This document shows, one piece after another, positions 27,470 to 35,383 of a DNA stretch of 64,000 nucleotides. The notes beneath the pieces were generated by a model that did no database searches, had not been told where the DNA came from, and was given only the letters and a program-made list of their open reading frames with translations. Source of the stretch: Salirhabdus salicampi. GTDB taxonomy: Bacteria > Bacillota > Bacilli > Bacillales > Alkalibacillaceae. The stretch is from contig NZ_JANBWE010000002.1 of the NCBI RefSeq assembly GCF_024259515.1, positions 682,001 through 746,000 of the forward strand, given 5' to 3'. Within the stretch, counting starts at the first letter, position 1. Every line of letters begins with the position of its first letter. The translations under genes and the position numbers were made by a program.

Positions 27470-28228
27470 TTACCGATAACGGTTAATGACGTCAACTCCC
27501 CCAGTAACTTCAATTACAGCTCCTGTTATCATATCGGAGTTCTCATCACATAAAAAAGCGACCGTACGGGCTATATCTTCCCCTGTTCCCGAGCGACCTA
27601 TAGGAGTGTGTTCGTCCTTTTGTCTTTTCCCTTCAATTATCGTTGCCTCTTTCATCTCACCGGCAATGATGCCAGGACATACCATATTCGCAGTTATCCC
27701 GTTTTCCGCTTCTTCAATTGATACCGTTTTTGTTAACGAAACGAGCCCTGTTTTTGCAGCAGCAAAAGCAGAACGAAACTTCCAACCTGGGGCATCATCC
27801 GCACCCTGGAATCCGTATGTAACAATGCGGCCATAACGTTGCTCTCTCATCATAGGCAATACTTCTTTTAGTAAATAGAACGTTGAAGATAAGTTGCCTG
27901 TTATCATTTCGCTCCATTCCGTATCCGTATAATCAATTAATTTTTTACGTTCAAAAATGTACGGTCCGGCGTTCAAAATGAGAGCATCAATGCGTTGATA
28001 TTCACTCTTTGTTTCAACTACAAGGCGATATAAATCTTCCTTGTTTGTCATATCCGCTTGTACAATATGTAGATGTTCCTCATAATCGGATAATTCTTTA
28101 GCTAATTGCTCTGCTGCATGCCGATCACTTCGGTAAGTAGCTGTTACAGAATATCCATCTTCCAGTAACTGTTTCGTGACCATTCGTCCTAAACCCTTTG
28201 TCCCAGCGGTAATGAGTGCGTGTCTCAT
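27470..28228 (-). CDS. ytkK: SDR-fold protein of the YtkK type, catalytic residues altered
   Basis: 252 aa with a short-chain dehydrogenase fold. The NAD(P) motif is TAGTKGLGR, NAG is present (LILNAGPY) and the C-terminus has ITGAVIEVTGG. At the active site the usual Y-x-x-x-K reads F155-AAA-K159 (RSAFAAAKTG). The strand that normally carries the catalytic Ser reads RIVTYGFQG. So both Ser and Tyr appear lost and dehydrogenase activity is doubtful, although the cofactor site looks intact. B. subtilis YtkK has the same neighbourhood. The start at 28228 is preferred (GGGGG 7 nt upstream) over the ATG at 28234. Confidence 0.85.
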   Translation of the reverse strand: MRHALITAGTKGLGRMVTKQLLEDGYSVTATYRSDRHAAEQLAKELSDYEEHLHIVQADMTNKEDLYRLVVETKSEYQRIDALILNAGPYIFERKKLIDYTDTEWSEMITGNLSSTFYLLKEVLPMMREQRYGRIVTYGFQGADDAPGWKFRSAFAAAKTGLVSLTKTVSIEEAENGITANMVCPGIIAGEMKEATIIEGKRQKDEHTPIGRSGTGEDIARTVAFLCDENSDMITGAVIEVTGGVDVINRYR

Positions 28229-28295
28229 TTTCATTCCCCCAGTTATTACACATAATTGAGGCTCCTCTTCATCCCCTTGATTTTACCACGTACAT

Positions 28296-28333
28296 AGAGG
28301 AAAACCAAAAAAAGAACCCTTTTCTTAGGGTTC
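28296..28333 (-). terminator. Terminator of the 38-aa gene
   Basis: AAGAACCCT-AAGAA-AGGGTTCTT with a following TTTTTTT on the minus strand, starting right at the stop codon of the small gene at 28334. Confidence 0.92.
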
Positions 28334-28450
28334 TTATCTCCTTTTCTTATCATTTAATCGAACCTCGTAACCTTTTGATTCATAGCTATCTTGAATTTGC
28401 GCCGTTATTACATCTACTTTTTTTTCCTCTTTATTTTTTCTTTTATCCAC
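28334..28450 (-). CDS. 38-aa basic microprotein, unknown
   Basis: A GTG at 28450 with GAGGGGGTGA upstream opens a 38-codon frame that ends at TAA directly against a strong terminator. The peptide is highly charged (start MDKRKNKEEKKVDV, end RLNDKKRR), with a central QIQDSYESKGYEV. No membrane segment. The compact ribosome site-ORF-terminator layout argues for a genuine gene. I do not recognise it. It lies between the SDR and uspA and is divergent from uspA. Confidence 0.6.
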   Translation of the reverse strand: MDKRKNKEEKKVDVITAQIQDSYESKGYEVRLNDKKRR

Positions 28451-28563
28451 AACATTCACCCCCTCTTCATTATAATGTCAAAATTTTCGAAAAAATTTAA
28501 AAGAACATTTTCCCAATTAGGCTAGCCCGTAATATAATGAATAGTAAAAGGAGGTATTAGGAT

Positions 28564-29004
28564 ATGGGGGTTGAGTATAAAACAGTTTTATTAGCTATTG
28601 ATGGTTCAGAGGCTTCACGTCACGCCTTTCGAAAAGCAGTCGAGATTACAAAGCATAACAATGGAACATTAATTATCTCCCACGTTATAGATTATAGTGC
28701 TTTTTCTGCGATGGAGAGTTATAACCATAGTACTGTTTTACGCATTGAAGAATATGCGAATACTTTATTAACAAACTTTAAGCAACAAGCATTGGAAGCA
28801 GGCGTACAAAATGTTATCCTAAATTTAGATTACGGTTCACCAAATGTGAAAATTTCAAAAGTAGTTGCCCCACGTCATAAAGCTGATGTCATTGTATGTG
28901 GTGCAACTGGTTTAAATCCAATTAAAAGACTCTTTTTAGGTAGTGTATCCGAGCATATTGTACGTAATGCAAAAGTTGATGTATTAGTTGTTCGACCGAG
29001 TTGA
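28564..29004 (+). CDS. Universal stress protein (UspA family, ATP-binding type)
   Basis: 146 aa, one Usp domain. The ATP-binding signature G-x2-G-x9-G-S is intact (GATGLNPIKRLFLGS), and the N-terminal strand reads VLLAIDGSEASRHA. The ATG follows AGGAGGT. The next gene begins 16 bp after its stop, so the two form an operon. A TATAAT-like -10 lies about 30 bp upstream of the start. Confidence 0.93.
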   Translation: MGVEYKTVLLAIDGSEASRHAFRKAVEITKHNNGTLIISHVIDYSAFSAMESYNHSTVLRIEEYANTLLTNFKQQALEAGVQNVILNLDYGSPNVKISKVVAPRHKADVIVCGATGLNPIKRLFLGSVSEHIVRNAKVDVLVVRPS

Positions 29005-29020
29005 AACCGGAGGTTTTTTT

Positions 29021-29335
29021 ATGGATCAACATTTTACCTATCACCCACGACTTAAAATATATGTTCCGAAACTTGATAAGAAATGGAGCATGTATAGTCG
29101 AAACGAACAGGAAATCATTTTACAACAATGGGAAACGATACGTGGGCAAATACCAGATCGCATTCGTGAACTTGAATATATGATCAATCAAAAACAAGCA
29201 GCTTTACGGGAGGAAGAAAATTTCGAGGCCTCTTGTGCATTGAACGACGATATTTGCGACCTTGCCTCTATCATAAATGAATTATGGATATGGTTTCGTA
29301 AACAAGTAACGGTCTCTCAGTACGTTAATCATTAA
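29021..29335 (+). CDS. Small protein with a UVR-like motif, co-transcribed with uspA
   Basis: 104 aa. Residues about 45-85 (RIRELEYMINQKQAALREEE then FEASCALNDDICDLASIINEL) follow the UvrB/UvrC-type UVR pattern: a coiled hairpin with the central FE-A-x-x-L-x-D-x-I core. UVR motifs mediate protein-protein contact in UvrB, UvrC and McsA. The N-terminal part is aromatic and unlike known domains. The ATG at 29021 follows CGGAGG; an earlier in-frame ATG (28988) lies inside uspA and is rejected. It overlaps the converging EcsC gene by 11 bp. Function not known. Confidence 0.72.
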   Translation: MDQHFTYHPRLKIYVPKLDKKWSMYSRNEQEIILQQWETIRGQIPDRIRELEYMINQKQAALREEENFEASCALNDDICDLASIINELWIWFRKQVTVSQYVNH

Positions 29336-30158
29336 TATACCCTTTATCATAAAGATATCGATATTGATAACATTTCAACCCGAATTCTGTAATAAAACTG
29401 GTAAGTTGATAATTCATGAAAGCTCCTACACTAATCCGGACCGGGGACCACTTGCAGCTTCTGTTTTGACGATCTAAAAACATGAGTATAAGTTTTATAA
29501 TGAATTGGAGTTGATTTCTCATCCAATAATCTTTCGGCATTGAGGAAAAATCCTCTTTTAAAAATATTCCACCCCTTTTAAAATCCCTTTTTATCATTTC
29601 CCATCCTTTCCTACGTACACTTGTAGGTAAAGATGCTACTTGGAATACTAGTAAGCAGTACATCATTTCATTCAACTTATTCATTTCATAACCAAACGAA
29701 AGACCAATTTGTTGTATAGCACGTAAATTATGCAAAAAAGAAACAGGAACATCTACTCCTATTGACATCAGATTTCCGATTCCCGTTAATCCTCCTTGTG
29801 TTATTGCGACCAATTTCGCTTTCTTCATTTGCTCGGAGGCAATATATGTTCGTTGGTCAATGGTTAAATACTTCATATCTTCGATGGAATCTAAGGAGGT
29901 ATTAAAAATTCTGCCGTAATTCAAAATTTGTTGCTGATTTCGTTTTGACATTGTAAGATTTTCTAAAATTGTATACGTATAAACTAAGATATCATCAAAT
30001 ACATGGACTAAGCTTCCATTTGATTTCCGGTCTAATTTATGAAAATGAGACTCGATCCATTGATGAATTCGTTCTCCATTCCAATCATCATGTAGATCAC
30101 ATCCCTTTAATTTCTTTTCCCATTCGGTTAATTCAGATAAAATATGTTTCTCACTCAC
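29325..30158 (-). CDS. EcsC-family protein
   Basis: 277 aa. The EcsC domain spans most of the protein, with the glycine-rich amphipathic stretch ITQGGLTGIGNLMSIGVDVP. B. subtilis EcsC is encoded beside the EcsAB transporter and has no clear function; this copy stands alone with no transporter genes near, so it is a paralogue. The start is GTG at 30158 with GGGAGG 7 nt upstream. Its 3' end overlaps the UVR-motif gene by 11 bp. Confidence 0.82.
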   Translation of the reverse strand: MSEKHILSELTEWEKKLKGCDLHDDWNGERIHQWIESHFHKLDRKSNGSLVHVFDDILVYTYTILENLTMSKRNQQQILNYGRIFNTSLDSIEDMKYLTIDQRTYIASEQMKKAKLVAITQGGLTGIGNLMSIGVDVPVSFLHNLRAIQQIGLSFGYEMNKLNEMMYCLLVFQVASLPTSVRRKGWEMIKRDFKRGGIFLKEDFSSMPKDYWMRNQLQFIIKLILMFLDRQNRSCKWSPVRISVGAFMNYQLTSFITEFGLKCYQYRYLYDKGYIND

Positions 30159-30223
30159 ATGTCTCCCTCCCCTTTATTAAATGTATGGAGGTACATGAAA
30201 AAATATCTATTGTAAAACTTGGA

Positions 30224-30258
30224 GAAAAAAAGAAAACCCCTGTCAAACAGGAGTTTTC
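30224..30258 (-). terminator. Terminator after ackA
   Basis: AAAACTCCTGT-TTG-ACAGGGGTTTT with a run of T on the minus strand, beginning inside the last bases downstream of ackA. Confidence 0.9.
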
Positions 30259-30266
30259 CCTTTTGC

Positions 30267-31451
30267 TTATATAAGACGCATTGTATCCCGAGCAATCATA
30301 ACTTCCTCATTAGTCGGAATGACCATTACTTTAACAGGTGAATGTGGGTAGTTAATAAACGCTTCTTTTCCTCTAGTCTTGTTCAATGCTGGATCCCAAT
30401 ATACGCCCATAAATTCTAGACCTTTTAAAACACGCTCTCGAATTGATTGACTATTTTCACCAACTCCAGCTGTGAAAATAATAGCATCAACCCCGGACAT
30501 TCGGGCTGCATATGAACCAATGTATTTGTGGATTCTGCCAGCAAATACTTGAAGTGCAAGTTGAGCTCTTTCTTTTCCTTGTTCTGCCTCTTGCTCAATA
30601 TCACGTAAATCACTAGAGAAACCGGATAGTGCTAACATTCCACTTTCTTTATTTAATACGTCTAAAACTTCGTTAGCAGTTTTTCCTGTTTTTTCCATGA
30701 TGTACGGTATTAAAGCAGGATCAATGTTACCAGAACGGGTTCCCATAGTAACACCGGCTAGTGGTGTAAATCCCATTGAAGTATCAATCGATTTTCCTCC
30801 ATCAATTGCTGCAATACTGGCTCCATTTCCAAGGTGACACGAAATAAGCCGCAGTTTATCTAATGGAATTTCGAGCAACTCAGACGCTCGCTGTGACACA
30901 TACTTATGGGAAGTTCCATGGAAACCGTATTTACGAATTCCATAATCCTTATAGTATTCATATGGTAAGCTGTATAAATAAGATTTCTCTGGCATCGTTT
31001 GGTGAAATGCTGTATCAAAGACAGCAACGGCCGGAGTATTTGGTAATATGTCTTGGAAGGCACGAATTCCAACCAAGTTAGCAGGGTTGTGCAATGGTGC
31101 AAGTTCAGAAACTTCTTCAATCTCTTGAATTACTTCAGGAGTAATGAGTACTGAGTCACTGAAGCGTTCCCCTCCGTGTACTACACGGTGACCAATTCCA
31201 CCAATTTCATTATAAGATTGAATAACCCCAGTACTAAGTAAGCTATTTAAAAGAATTTGAACTGCTTCCCCATGGTCAGCAATATCTTTGGTTTCCTTTA
31301 TCTTCTCATCATTCACTTCAATTGTGAAAATTGAATCAGGTAAACCGATACGTTCAAATATCCCTTTTGTTACAACTGTTTCCTCAGGCATTTCAATTAA
31401 TTGAAATTTTAAAGAGGAACTACCAGCATTTATCGCTAATATTTTATCCAT
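30267..31451 (-). CDS. ackA: Acetate kinase
   Basis: 394 aa. It makes acetate and ATP from acetyl phosphate, the last step of overflow metabolism. ASKHA signatures: [51 protein letters not shown] and FTAGVGENS. The ATG at 31451 has GAGGAG 10 nt upstream; 15 extra in-frame codons upstream are left out. A sigma-A promoter (31495-31523) and a cre-like site above it (31537-31551) give the same arrangement as B. subtilis ackA, which CcpA activates. Confidence 0.97.
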   Translation of the reverse strand: MDKILAINAGSSSLKFQLIEMPEETVVTKGIFERIGLPDSIFTIEVNDEKIKETKDIADHGEAVQILLNSLLSTGVIQSYNEIGGIGHRVVHGGERFSDSVLITPEVIQEIEEVSELAPLHNPANLVGIRAFQDILPNTPAVAVFDTAFHQTMPEKSYLYSLPYEYYKDYGIRKYGFHGTSHKYVSQRASELLEIPLDKLRLISCHLGNGASIAAIDGGKSIDTSMGFTPLAGVTMGTRSGNIDPALIPYIMEKTGKTANEVLDVLNKESGMLALSGFSSDLRDIEQEAEQGKERAQLALQVFAGRIHKYIGSYAARMSGVDAIIFTAGVGENSQSIRERVLKGLEFMGVYWDPALNKTRGKEAFINYPHSPVKVMVIPTNEEVMIARDTMRLI

Positions 31452-31494
31452 TTTTGTCCAACTCCTCGTCTTCCTATTCACCTTTACCTTTCCC

Positions 31495-31523
31495 ATTTAA
31501 ACACCGGGATTTTCACTTTTCAA
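31495..31523 (-). promoter_or_regulatory. ackA promoter
   Basis: On the minus strand TTGAAA (31523-31518), exactly 17 bp, and TTAAAT (31500-31495), 44 bp upstream of the ackA ATG. Confidence 0.62.
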
Positions 31524-31536
31524 GAAAGGAAAGTTC

Positions 31537-31551
31537 TTGAAGACGTTTTCA
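31537..31551 (+). promoter_or_regulatory. cre-like CcpA activation site of ackA
   Basis: TTGAAGACGTTTTCA matches WTGNAANCGNWNNCW with one mismatch and is nearly palindromic around ACGT. It lies about 14 bp upstream of the -35, where CcpA acts as an activator in B. subtilis. It overlaps one arm of the dyad TTCAAGAA/TTCTTGAA (31519-31541). Confidence 0.58.
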
Positions 31552-31562
31552 TGCTAATTTCT

Positions 31563-32549
31563 TTATTTTCTGTCTCTTTCAAACCATAAATGAATATCTG
31601 TTAATACTTTGTCCATCGCCTTTATATCCTTGAAAGATGGCAATTTTGCTAGCAAAGCTTTTTTCGGAGGCTTCGTATTTGGCCCTTTCTTTTGTATAAC
31701 AAATATACTCTTCCCATGTTTTTCTGATTTGAACATTGTTTCAGGCAATTGTAATACTCCGACAACATGTGCGTGTTCTTGAATAAATTGGTGCAGTTGA
31801 TCAGACTGATCACTATCAAACATAAAATTAGGGACTAAGAATAACCCATGCGCACCTTTTTTCATGTAATTTAAGCTTTGCTCAATAAAGAGATGATGTG
31901 CATAAGAGTGTCCTTCTTTTGCTCTTAATTGATATGACTGGGCTTGCACATCATCTGGGTAGTACCCGACAGGTAAATCTGATACAACCACATCTACAGG
32001 TGCGAGTAAAAATGGTCTTAAACTGTCTTGATGGAAAAATTGTATATTCGTCTGCTGTAAGTTCGCATTCGTATAAGCTAATTGCAATAATGTTGTATCA
32101 ACTTCACTTCCATATGCTAATACATTTTCATGCGGTAATTGATTTAATACACCTGTCAACAAGTTTCCACTTCCACATGCCGGGTCAAAAATATGTAATT
32201 CTTCATCTTTATCATATATTTTTTGGACAAGATACCCCATTAACATCGCAACAGAATCCGGTGTTATAAAATGATGTTGCTGGGTTGACCCTTTCATTCC
32301 TTTTAAAATAGCTAACTGTAACGCCTTACGAATTTCTTCTTTTTCGAATTTAGAAATGTCAACTTTATTAAGTTGGCTTTTTACCTTTACATCCACGTCA
32401 TCATTAACATCCTCAGATAACTCCTCACGTAAAAGGAGTTCACCAAACTCAACAATACTCTCTAAATATGTTAACTGAAACTGTTCTTCAATCATCTTCG
32501 TACTATTGTCTATCCATTCATATAACTTTTCAACATTTTGGTGATCCAT
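31563..32549 (-). CDS. ytxK: Class I SAM-dependent methyltransferase YtxK
   Basis: 328 aa. An N-terminal helical part (1-90) precedes an N6-adenine-methylase-like Rossmann fold. SAM motif HIFDPACGSGNLLTG; motif IV reads VVSDLPVGYYPDD in place of the canonical NPPY. The substrate is unknown; in B. subtilis ytxK is next to ackA as here. The ATG at 32549 has GGGGGG 7 nt upstream; the in-frame ATG at 32564 overlaps it. It ends 111 bp upstream of the ackA ATG. Confidence 0.9.
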   Translation of the reverse strand: MDHQNVEKLYEWIDNSTKMIEEQFQLTYLESIVEFGELLLREELSEDVNDDVDVKVKSQLNKVDISKFEKEEIRKALQLAILKGMKGSTQQHHFITPDSVAMLMGYLVQKIYDKDEELHIFDPACGSGNLLTGVLNQLPHENVLAYGSEVDTTLLQLAYTNANLQQTNIQFFHQDSLRPFLLAPVDVVVSDLPVGYYPDDVQAQSYQLRAKEGHSYAHHLFIEQSLNYMKKGAHGLFLVPNFMFDSDQSDQLHQFIQEHAHVVGVLQLPETMFKSEKHGKSIFVIQKKGPNTKPPKKALLAKLPSFKDIKAMDKVLTDIHLWFERDRK

Positions 32550-32633
32550 CAAAATGCCCCCCATTCTAGCATTTTCCTAACGATTATATATTGTAGCAAA
32601 AAGAATATAACGGACCAAATTATTCAACTGAAA

Positions 32634-32662
32634 AAAGAAAAACCCGGAAGGATCCGGGTTTT
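32634..32662 (-). terminator. Terminator after tpx
   Basis: AAAACCCGGA-TCCT-TCCGGGTTTTT on the minus strand, overlapping the tpx stop-codon side. Confidence 0.92.
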
Positions 32663-32666
32663 GCCG

Positions 32667-33167
32667 TTATTTTGCTTCTTTCGCTGCTTGTATGGCTGCT
32701 TCATAATTTGGGTGGTTTGTTGCCTCACTTACATATTCCACATATGACACTTTATTATGTCGGTCAACAACAAACACAGCCCGTGTTAACAAACGCAACT
32801 CTTGGATTAAAACACCATAGGCCTCACCGAATGAAGCATTACGATGATCAGAAAGAGTCTCCACATTTTCAATTCCGTTCGCCCCACACCAACGGCGTTG
32901 AGCAAAGGGTAAATCCATGCTTACCGTTAGTACATTAACTCCGTCTAATTCGCTAGCTTCTTCATTAAAACGTCTCGTTTGGGCATCACAGACACCAGTA
33001 TCAATAGATGGAATGACACTAATTAATTTTACGCTATCTTCGTAGTTTTTCAACGTAACTTCTGATAAGTCATTTGCTAATACTGTAAAGTTCGGTGCTT
33101 GTTGTCCAACTCGTAACTCGTTTCCTACTAGAGTGACTTTTTCCCCTTTAAATGTTACATTTGCCAA
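32667..33167 (-). CDS. tpx: Thiol peroxidase Tpx
   Basis: 166 aa, an atypical 2-Cys peroxiredoxin that reduces hydrogen peroxide and alkyl peroxides. Peroxidatic C60 in [17 protein letters not shown] and resolving C94 in [15 protein letters not shown] are both present. The start is TTG at 33167 with GGAGG close upstream (spacing only 3-4 nt), giving [15 protein letters not shown], which lines up with B. subtilis Tpx. Confidence 0.96.
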   Translation of the reverse strand: MANVTFKGEKVTLVGNELRVGQQAPNFTVLANDLSEVTLKNYEDSVKLISVIPSIDTGVCDAQTRRFNEEASELDGVNVLTVSMDLPFAQRRWCGANGIENVETLSDHRNASFGEAYGVLIQELRLLTRAVFVVDRHNKVSYVEYVSEATNHPNYEAAIQAAKEAK

Positions 33168-33235
33168 TTTCCTCCACCCCTTTAGTTATATGGTTATTTA
33201 ATATTATGAAGGCAGAGGGTGGTTTTGTCTAATCA

Positions 33236-33703
33236 TTAGGACGGATTAATCGCAGGTCCGTCGTTATTCTCTTTCTCATCCTTTTTACTGTCTTTCCCCT
33301 TTCCGTCTTTCTTATTATCCTTCAGTAAGTCTTGTATCTTCTCTACTGCTTGAGGAGCAATATCTAAAATACGCTCATAAAGGTGGGTATGTTCGTCCAA
33401 ATGGACCATCTTCACATCCTTTTCATTAACAATTAAAAAGGCGACAGGAGAAATGGAGACTCCGCCACCACTTCCTCCTCCGAAAGGAAGCTGTCCACTA
33501 CCCTCACTATCATCACTACTTTGCTGTGCTTGAAACTCACTACCTCCTGCAGCAAACCCAAATCCAACCTTTGATACTGGTAATATTACTGTTTTACCAT
33601 CCTTCGTTTCAATTGGATCACCCACAATCGTATTTACGTCGATCATCTCTTTAATATTTTCCATCGCTGTTGTCATTAAGCCTTGCATTGGATGGTCTGA
33701 CAT
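33236..33703 (-). CDS. ytfJ: GerW/YtfJ family sporulation protein
   Basis: 155 aa. A conserved core (about 15-105) reads TIVGDPIETKDGKTVILPVS, then VGFGFAAGGSEF and the glycine-rich GGGSGGGVSISPVAFLI. The Lys/Asp tail (120-155) is low complexity. GerW is needed for L-alanine germination in B. subtilis. The ATG follows AAAGGAG. It lies 24 bp after ytfI, the usual ytfI-ytfJ pair. Confidence 0.92.
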   Translation of the reverse strand: MSDHPMQGLMTTAMENIKEMIDVNTIVGDPIETKDGKTVILPVSKVGFGFAAGGSEFQAQQSSDDSEGSGQLPFGGGSGGGVSISPVAFLIVNEKDVKMVHLDEHTHLYERILDIAPQAVEKIQDLLKDNKKDGKGKDSKKDEKENNDGPAINPS

Positions 33704-33727
33704 GTCATCTTTCTCCTTTCAAATCTG

Positions 33728-34345
33728 TTAATGTTTATTTCGTTTGCTTTTTCTTCTTTTCATAAACCTTAAAAGCCGTATAAAGGTGTGAATAGTTTTT
33801 CCGACCTTAAACGATATCATGCACTCTAACGACGATTTAACACCATTGTTCTTATTGTATTGTGGGGTTACATTTATGTATGGAGTTGACAATAAATTCA
33901 TCTGTTGACCCATTAAACCTATTACACTGCCTTTTACCCCCCAAACAGCCCCACAAATCAGGCCGGTCAACATAGCATCTTGGTTACCAATGGAAGTATC
34001 CCACTTTAGTTTGTGAATCGAAAATTGTTTTAACAATTGTCGTACATACGGTACGGCTGCAATTAGGTCTCTCAAACTATTTATTTTTTTTCGTACGAAC
34101 TGAAAAAATGTATCTGTCATGTTTGGCTCTATGTCTTTTTCCTCATCGTTTACTGCTTGTATATTTAAGGGAATGGTTTTCTGAATGGATATAAATTTCC
34201 AAAAGGTAATTGTAATTTCCAAAACGTTCTCCTGATGATGATTGTCATAAAAGATTGTGACATATAGCCTTGTAATATAAATTATAACGATGATAAAAAG
34301 TAATATTGTCAATACTATCGTTGATACAGTCAATAAAGTACCCAA
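33728..34345 (-). CDS. ytfI: DUF2953 membrane-anchored protein YtfI
   Basis: 205 aa from a TTG at 34345, which has AAAGAGGTGA 5 nt upstream and begins directly before the membrane anchor (about 5-30). An ATG at 34381 is in frame but has no ribosome site. The rest is a DUF2953 domain with LITGLICGAVWG-like glycine segments and a very basic tail (RRKSKRNKH). It is a spore-associated family of unknown role and forms an operon with ytfJ. Confidence 0.83.
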   Translation of the reverse strand: MGTLLTVSTIVLTILLFIIVIIYITRLYVTIFYDNHHQENVLEITITFWKFISIQKTIPLNIQAVNDEEKDIEPNMTDTFFQFVRKKINSLRDLIAAVPYVRQLLKQFSIHKLKWDTSIGNQDAMLTGLICGAVWGVKGSVIGLMGQQMNLLSTPYINVTPQYNKNNGVKSSLECMISFKVGKTIHTFIRLLRFMKRRKSKRNKH

Positions 34346-34493
34346 CTGCGTCACCTCTTTTCTCCCATTATTTTCAATCATTAGAGGATTTAAACAATAT
34401 TAGAATCAATTTCATAATCTTCTTAGGAAAATTAAATTGGAAATGGTATCATAATAGAACAAGCCTCATTAGACACAACTAGGAGGGATAAAA

Positions 34494-35294
34494 ATGGACG
34501 AACGAAACAATCTGTATTTTTATTATCAAAAAGAAGATGAATTAGAAAACCAAATTCAAGCTCTTTTTCGTGTTGCTGAAGAAAATGGTTTTCAACTTGT
34601 TGAGGATCATCATAAAGCAAACATCATCGTTAGTGTGGGCGGAGATGGAACGTTTTTGCAAGCGGTTAGAAAGACCGGATTCCGCCAAGATTGTTTATAC
34701 ATGGGAATAAACCAAGCTGACGCACCTTCTTTATATGGAGATTTCCATTTAAACACATTCCAGGAAATGGTTGATGTCATTAAGAATCAAAACATAGAGG
34801 TTAGAAGATTTCCGGTTATCGATGTAAAAATTAATGATGATATTACATCCCATTGTTTAAACGAACTAAGTATTCGTTCTGCACTAATTAAATCAATTGT
34901 GATGGATGTATTTATTGATGACCAACATTTCGAAAAATTCAGGGGTGACGGCCTAATTGTCGCAACGCCTACAGGAAGTACCGGTTACAATAAATCAACT
35001 CACGGTGCAGTCGTTGACCCAAAGCTACCTTGTATACAAGTAACAGAGCTTGCATCATTAAATAATAATCAATTTCGCACACTCGGATCTTCCTTTATTT
35101 TGAGCGGAGACCGTAAATTAAAACTTGAAATCGTACAGGATGGTAATGACCATCCAATAATTGGGTTAGATAATGAAGCCTTTCCTATTCAAACGATTAA
35201 GCAAGTAGAAATAGCATTGAGTGATAAAATGATTAAAACTGTGAAATTAAAGGATAATTCATACTGGGACCGTGTAAAGCGAACATTTCTATAA
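34494..35294 (+). CDS. nadK: NAD kinase (second copy type, YtdI)
   Basis: 266 aa. It phosphorylates NAD+ to NADP+. ATP/NAD signatures GGDGTFLQAVRK, the NE motif in CLNELSIRSA, and GDGLIVATPTGSTGYNKS. The B. subtilis genome has two NAD kinases (PpnKA and PpnKB); position next to ytfI-ytfJ marks this as the YtdI (PpnKB/NadK2) type. The ATG follows AGGAGGGAT. It is monocistronic and ends in a perfect terminator. Confidence 0.93.
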   Translation: MDERNNLYFYYQKEDELENQIQALFRVAEENGFQLVEDHHKANIIVSVGGDGTFLQAVRKTGFRQDCLYMGINQADAPSLYGDFHLNTFQEMVDVIKNQNIEVRRFPVIDVKINDDITSHCLNELSIRSALIKSIVMDVFIDDQHFEKFRGDGLIVATPTGSTGYNKSTHGAVVDPKLPCIQVTELASLNNNQFRTLGSSFILSGDRKLKLEIVQDGNDHPIIGLDNEAFPIQTIKQVEIALSDKMIKTVKLKDNSYWDRVKRTFL

Positions 35295-35296
35295 TC

Positions 35297-35330
35297 ATTC
35301 CCCACTGCCATGGCAGTGGGGAATATTTTT
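35297..35330 (+). terminator. Terminator after nadK
   Basis: ATTCCCCACTGCC/GGCAGTGGGGAAT is an uninterrupted palindromic stem with ATTTTT following on the plus strand. Confidence 0.9.
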
Positions 35331-35383
35331 CTCATCCTTTTGGCGTTTTTGTGGAAAACTGTTAGTAAAAAAGGGGATTTACA

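Noticed and set aside
31519-31541. TTCAAGAA/TTCTTGAA stem as a ytxK terminator
   Set aside because: No T-tract follows on the minus strand, and the stem overlaps the ackA -35 and cre; treated as a promoter dyad instead.
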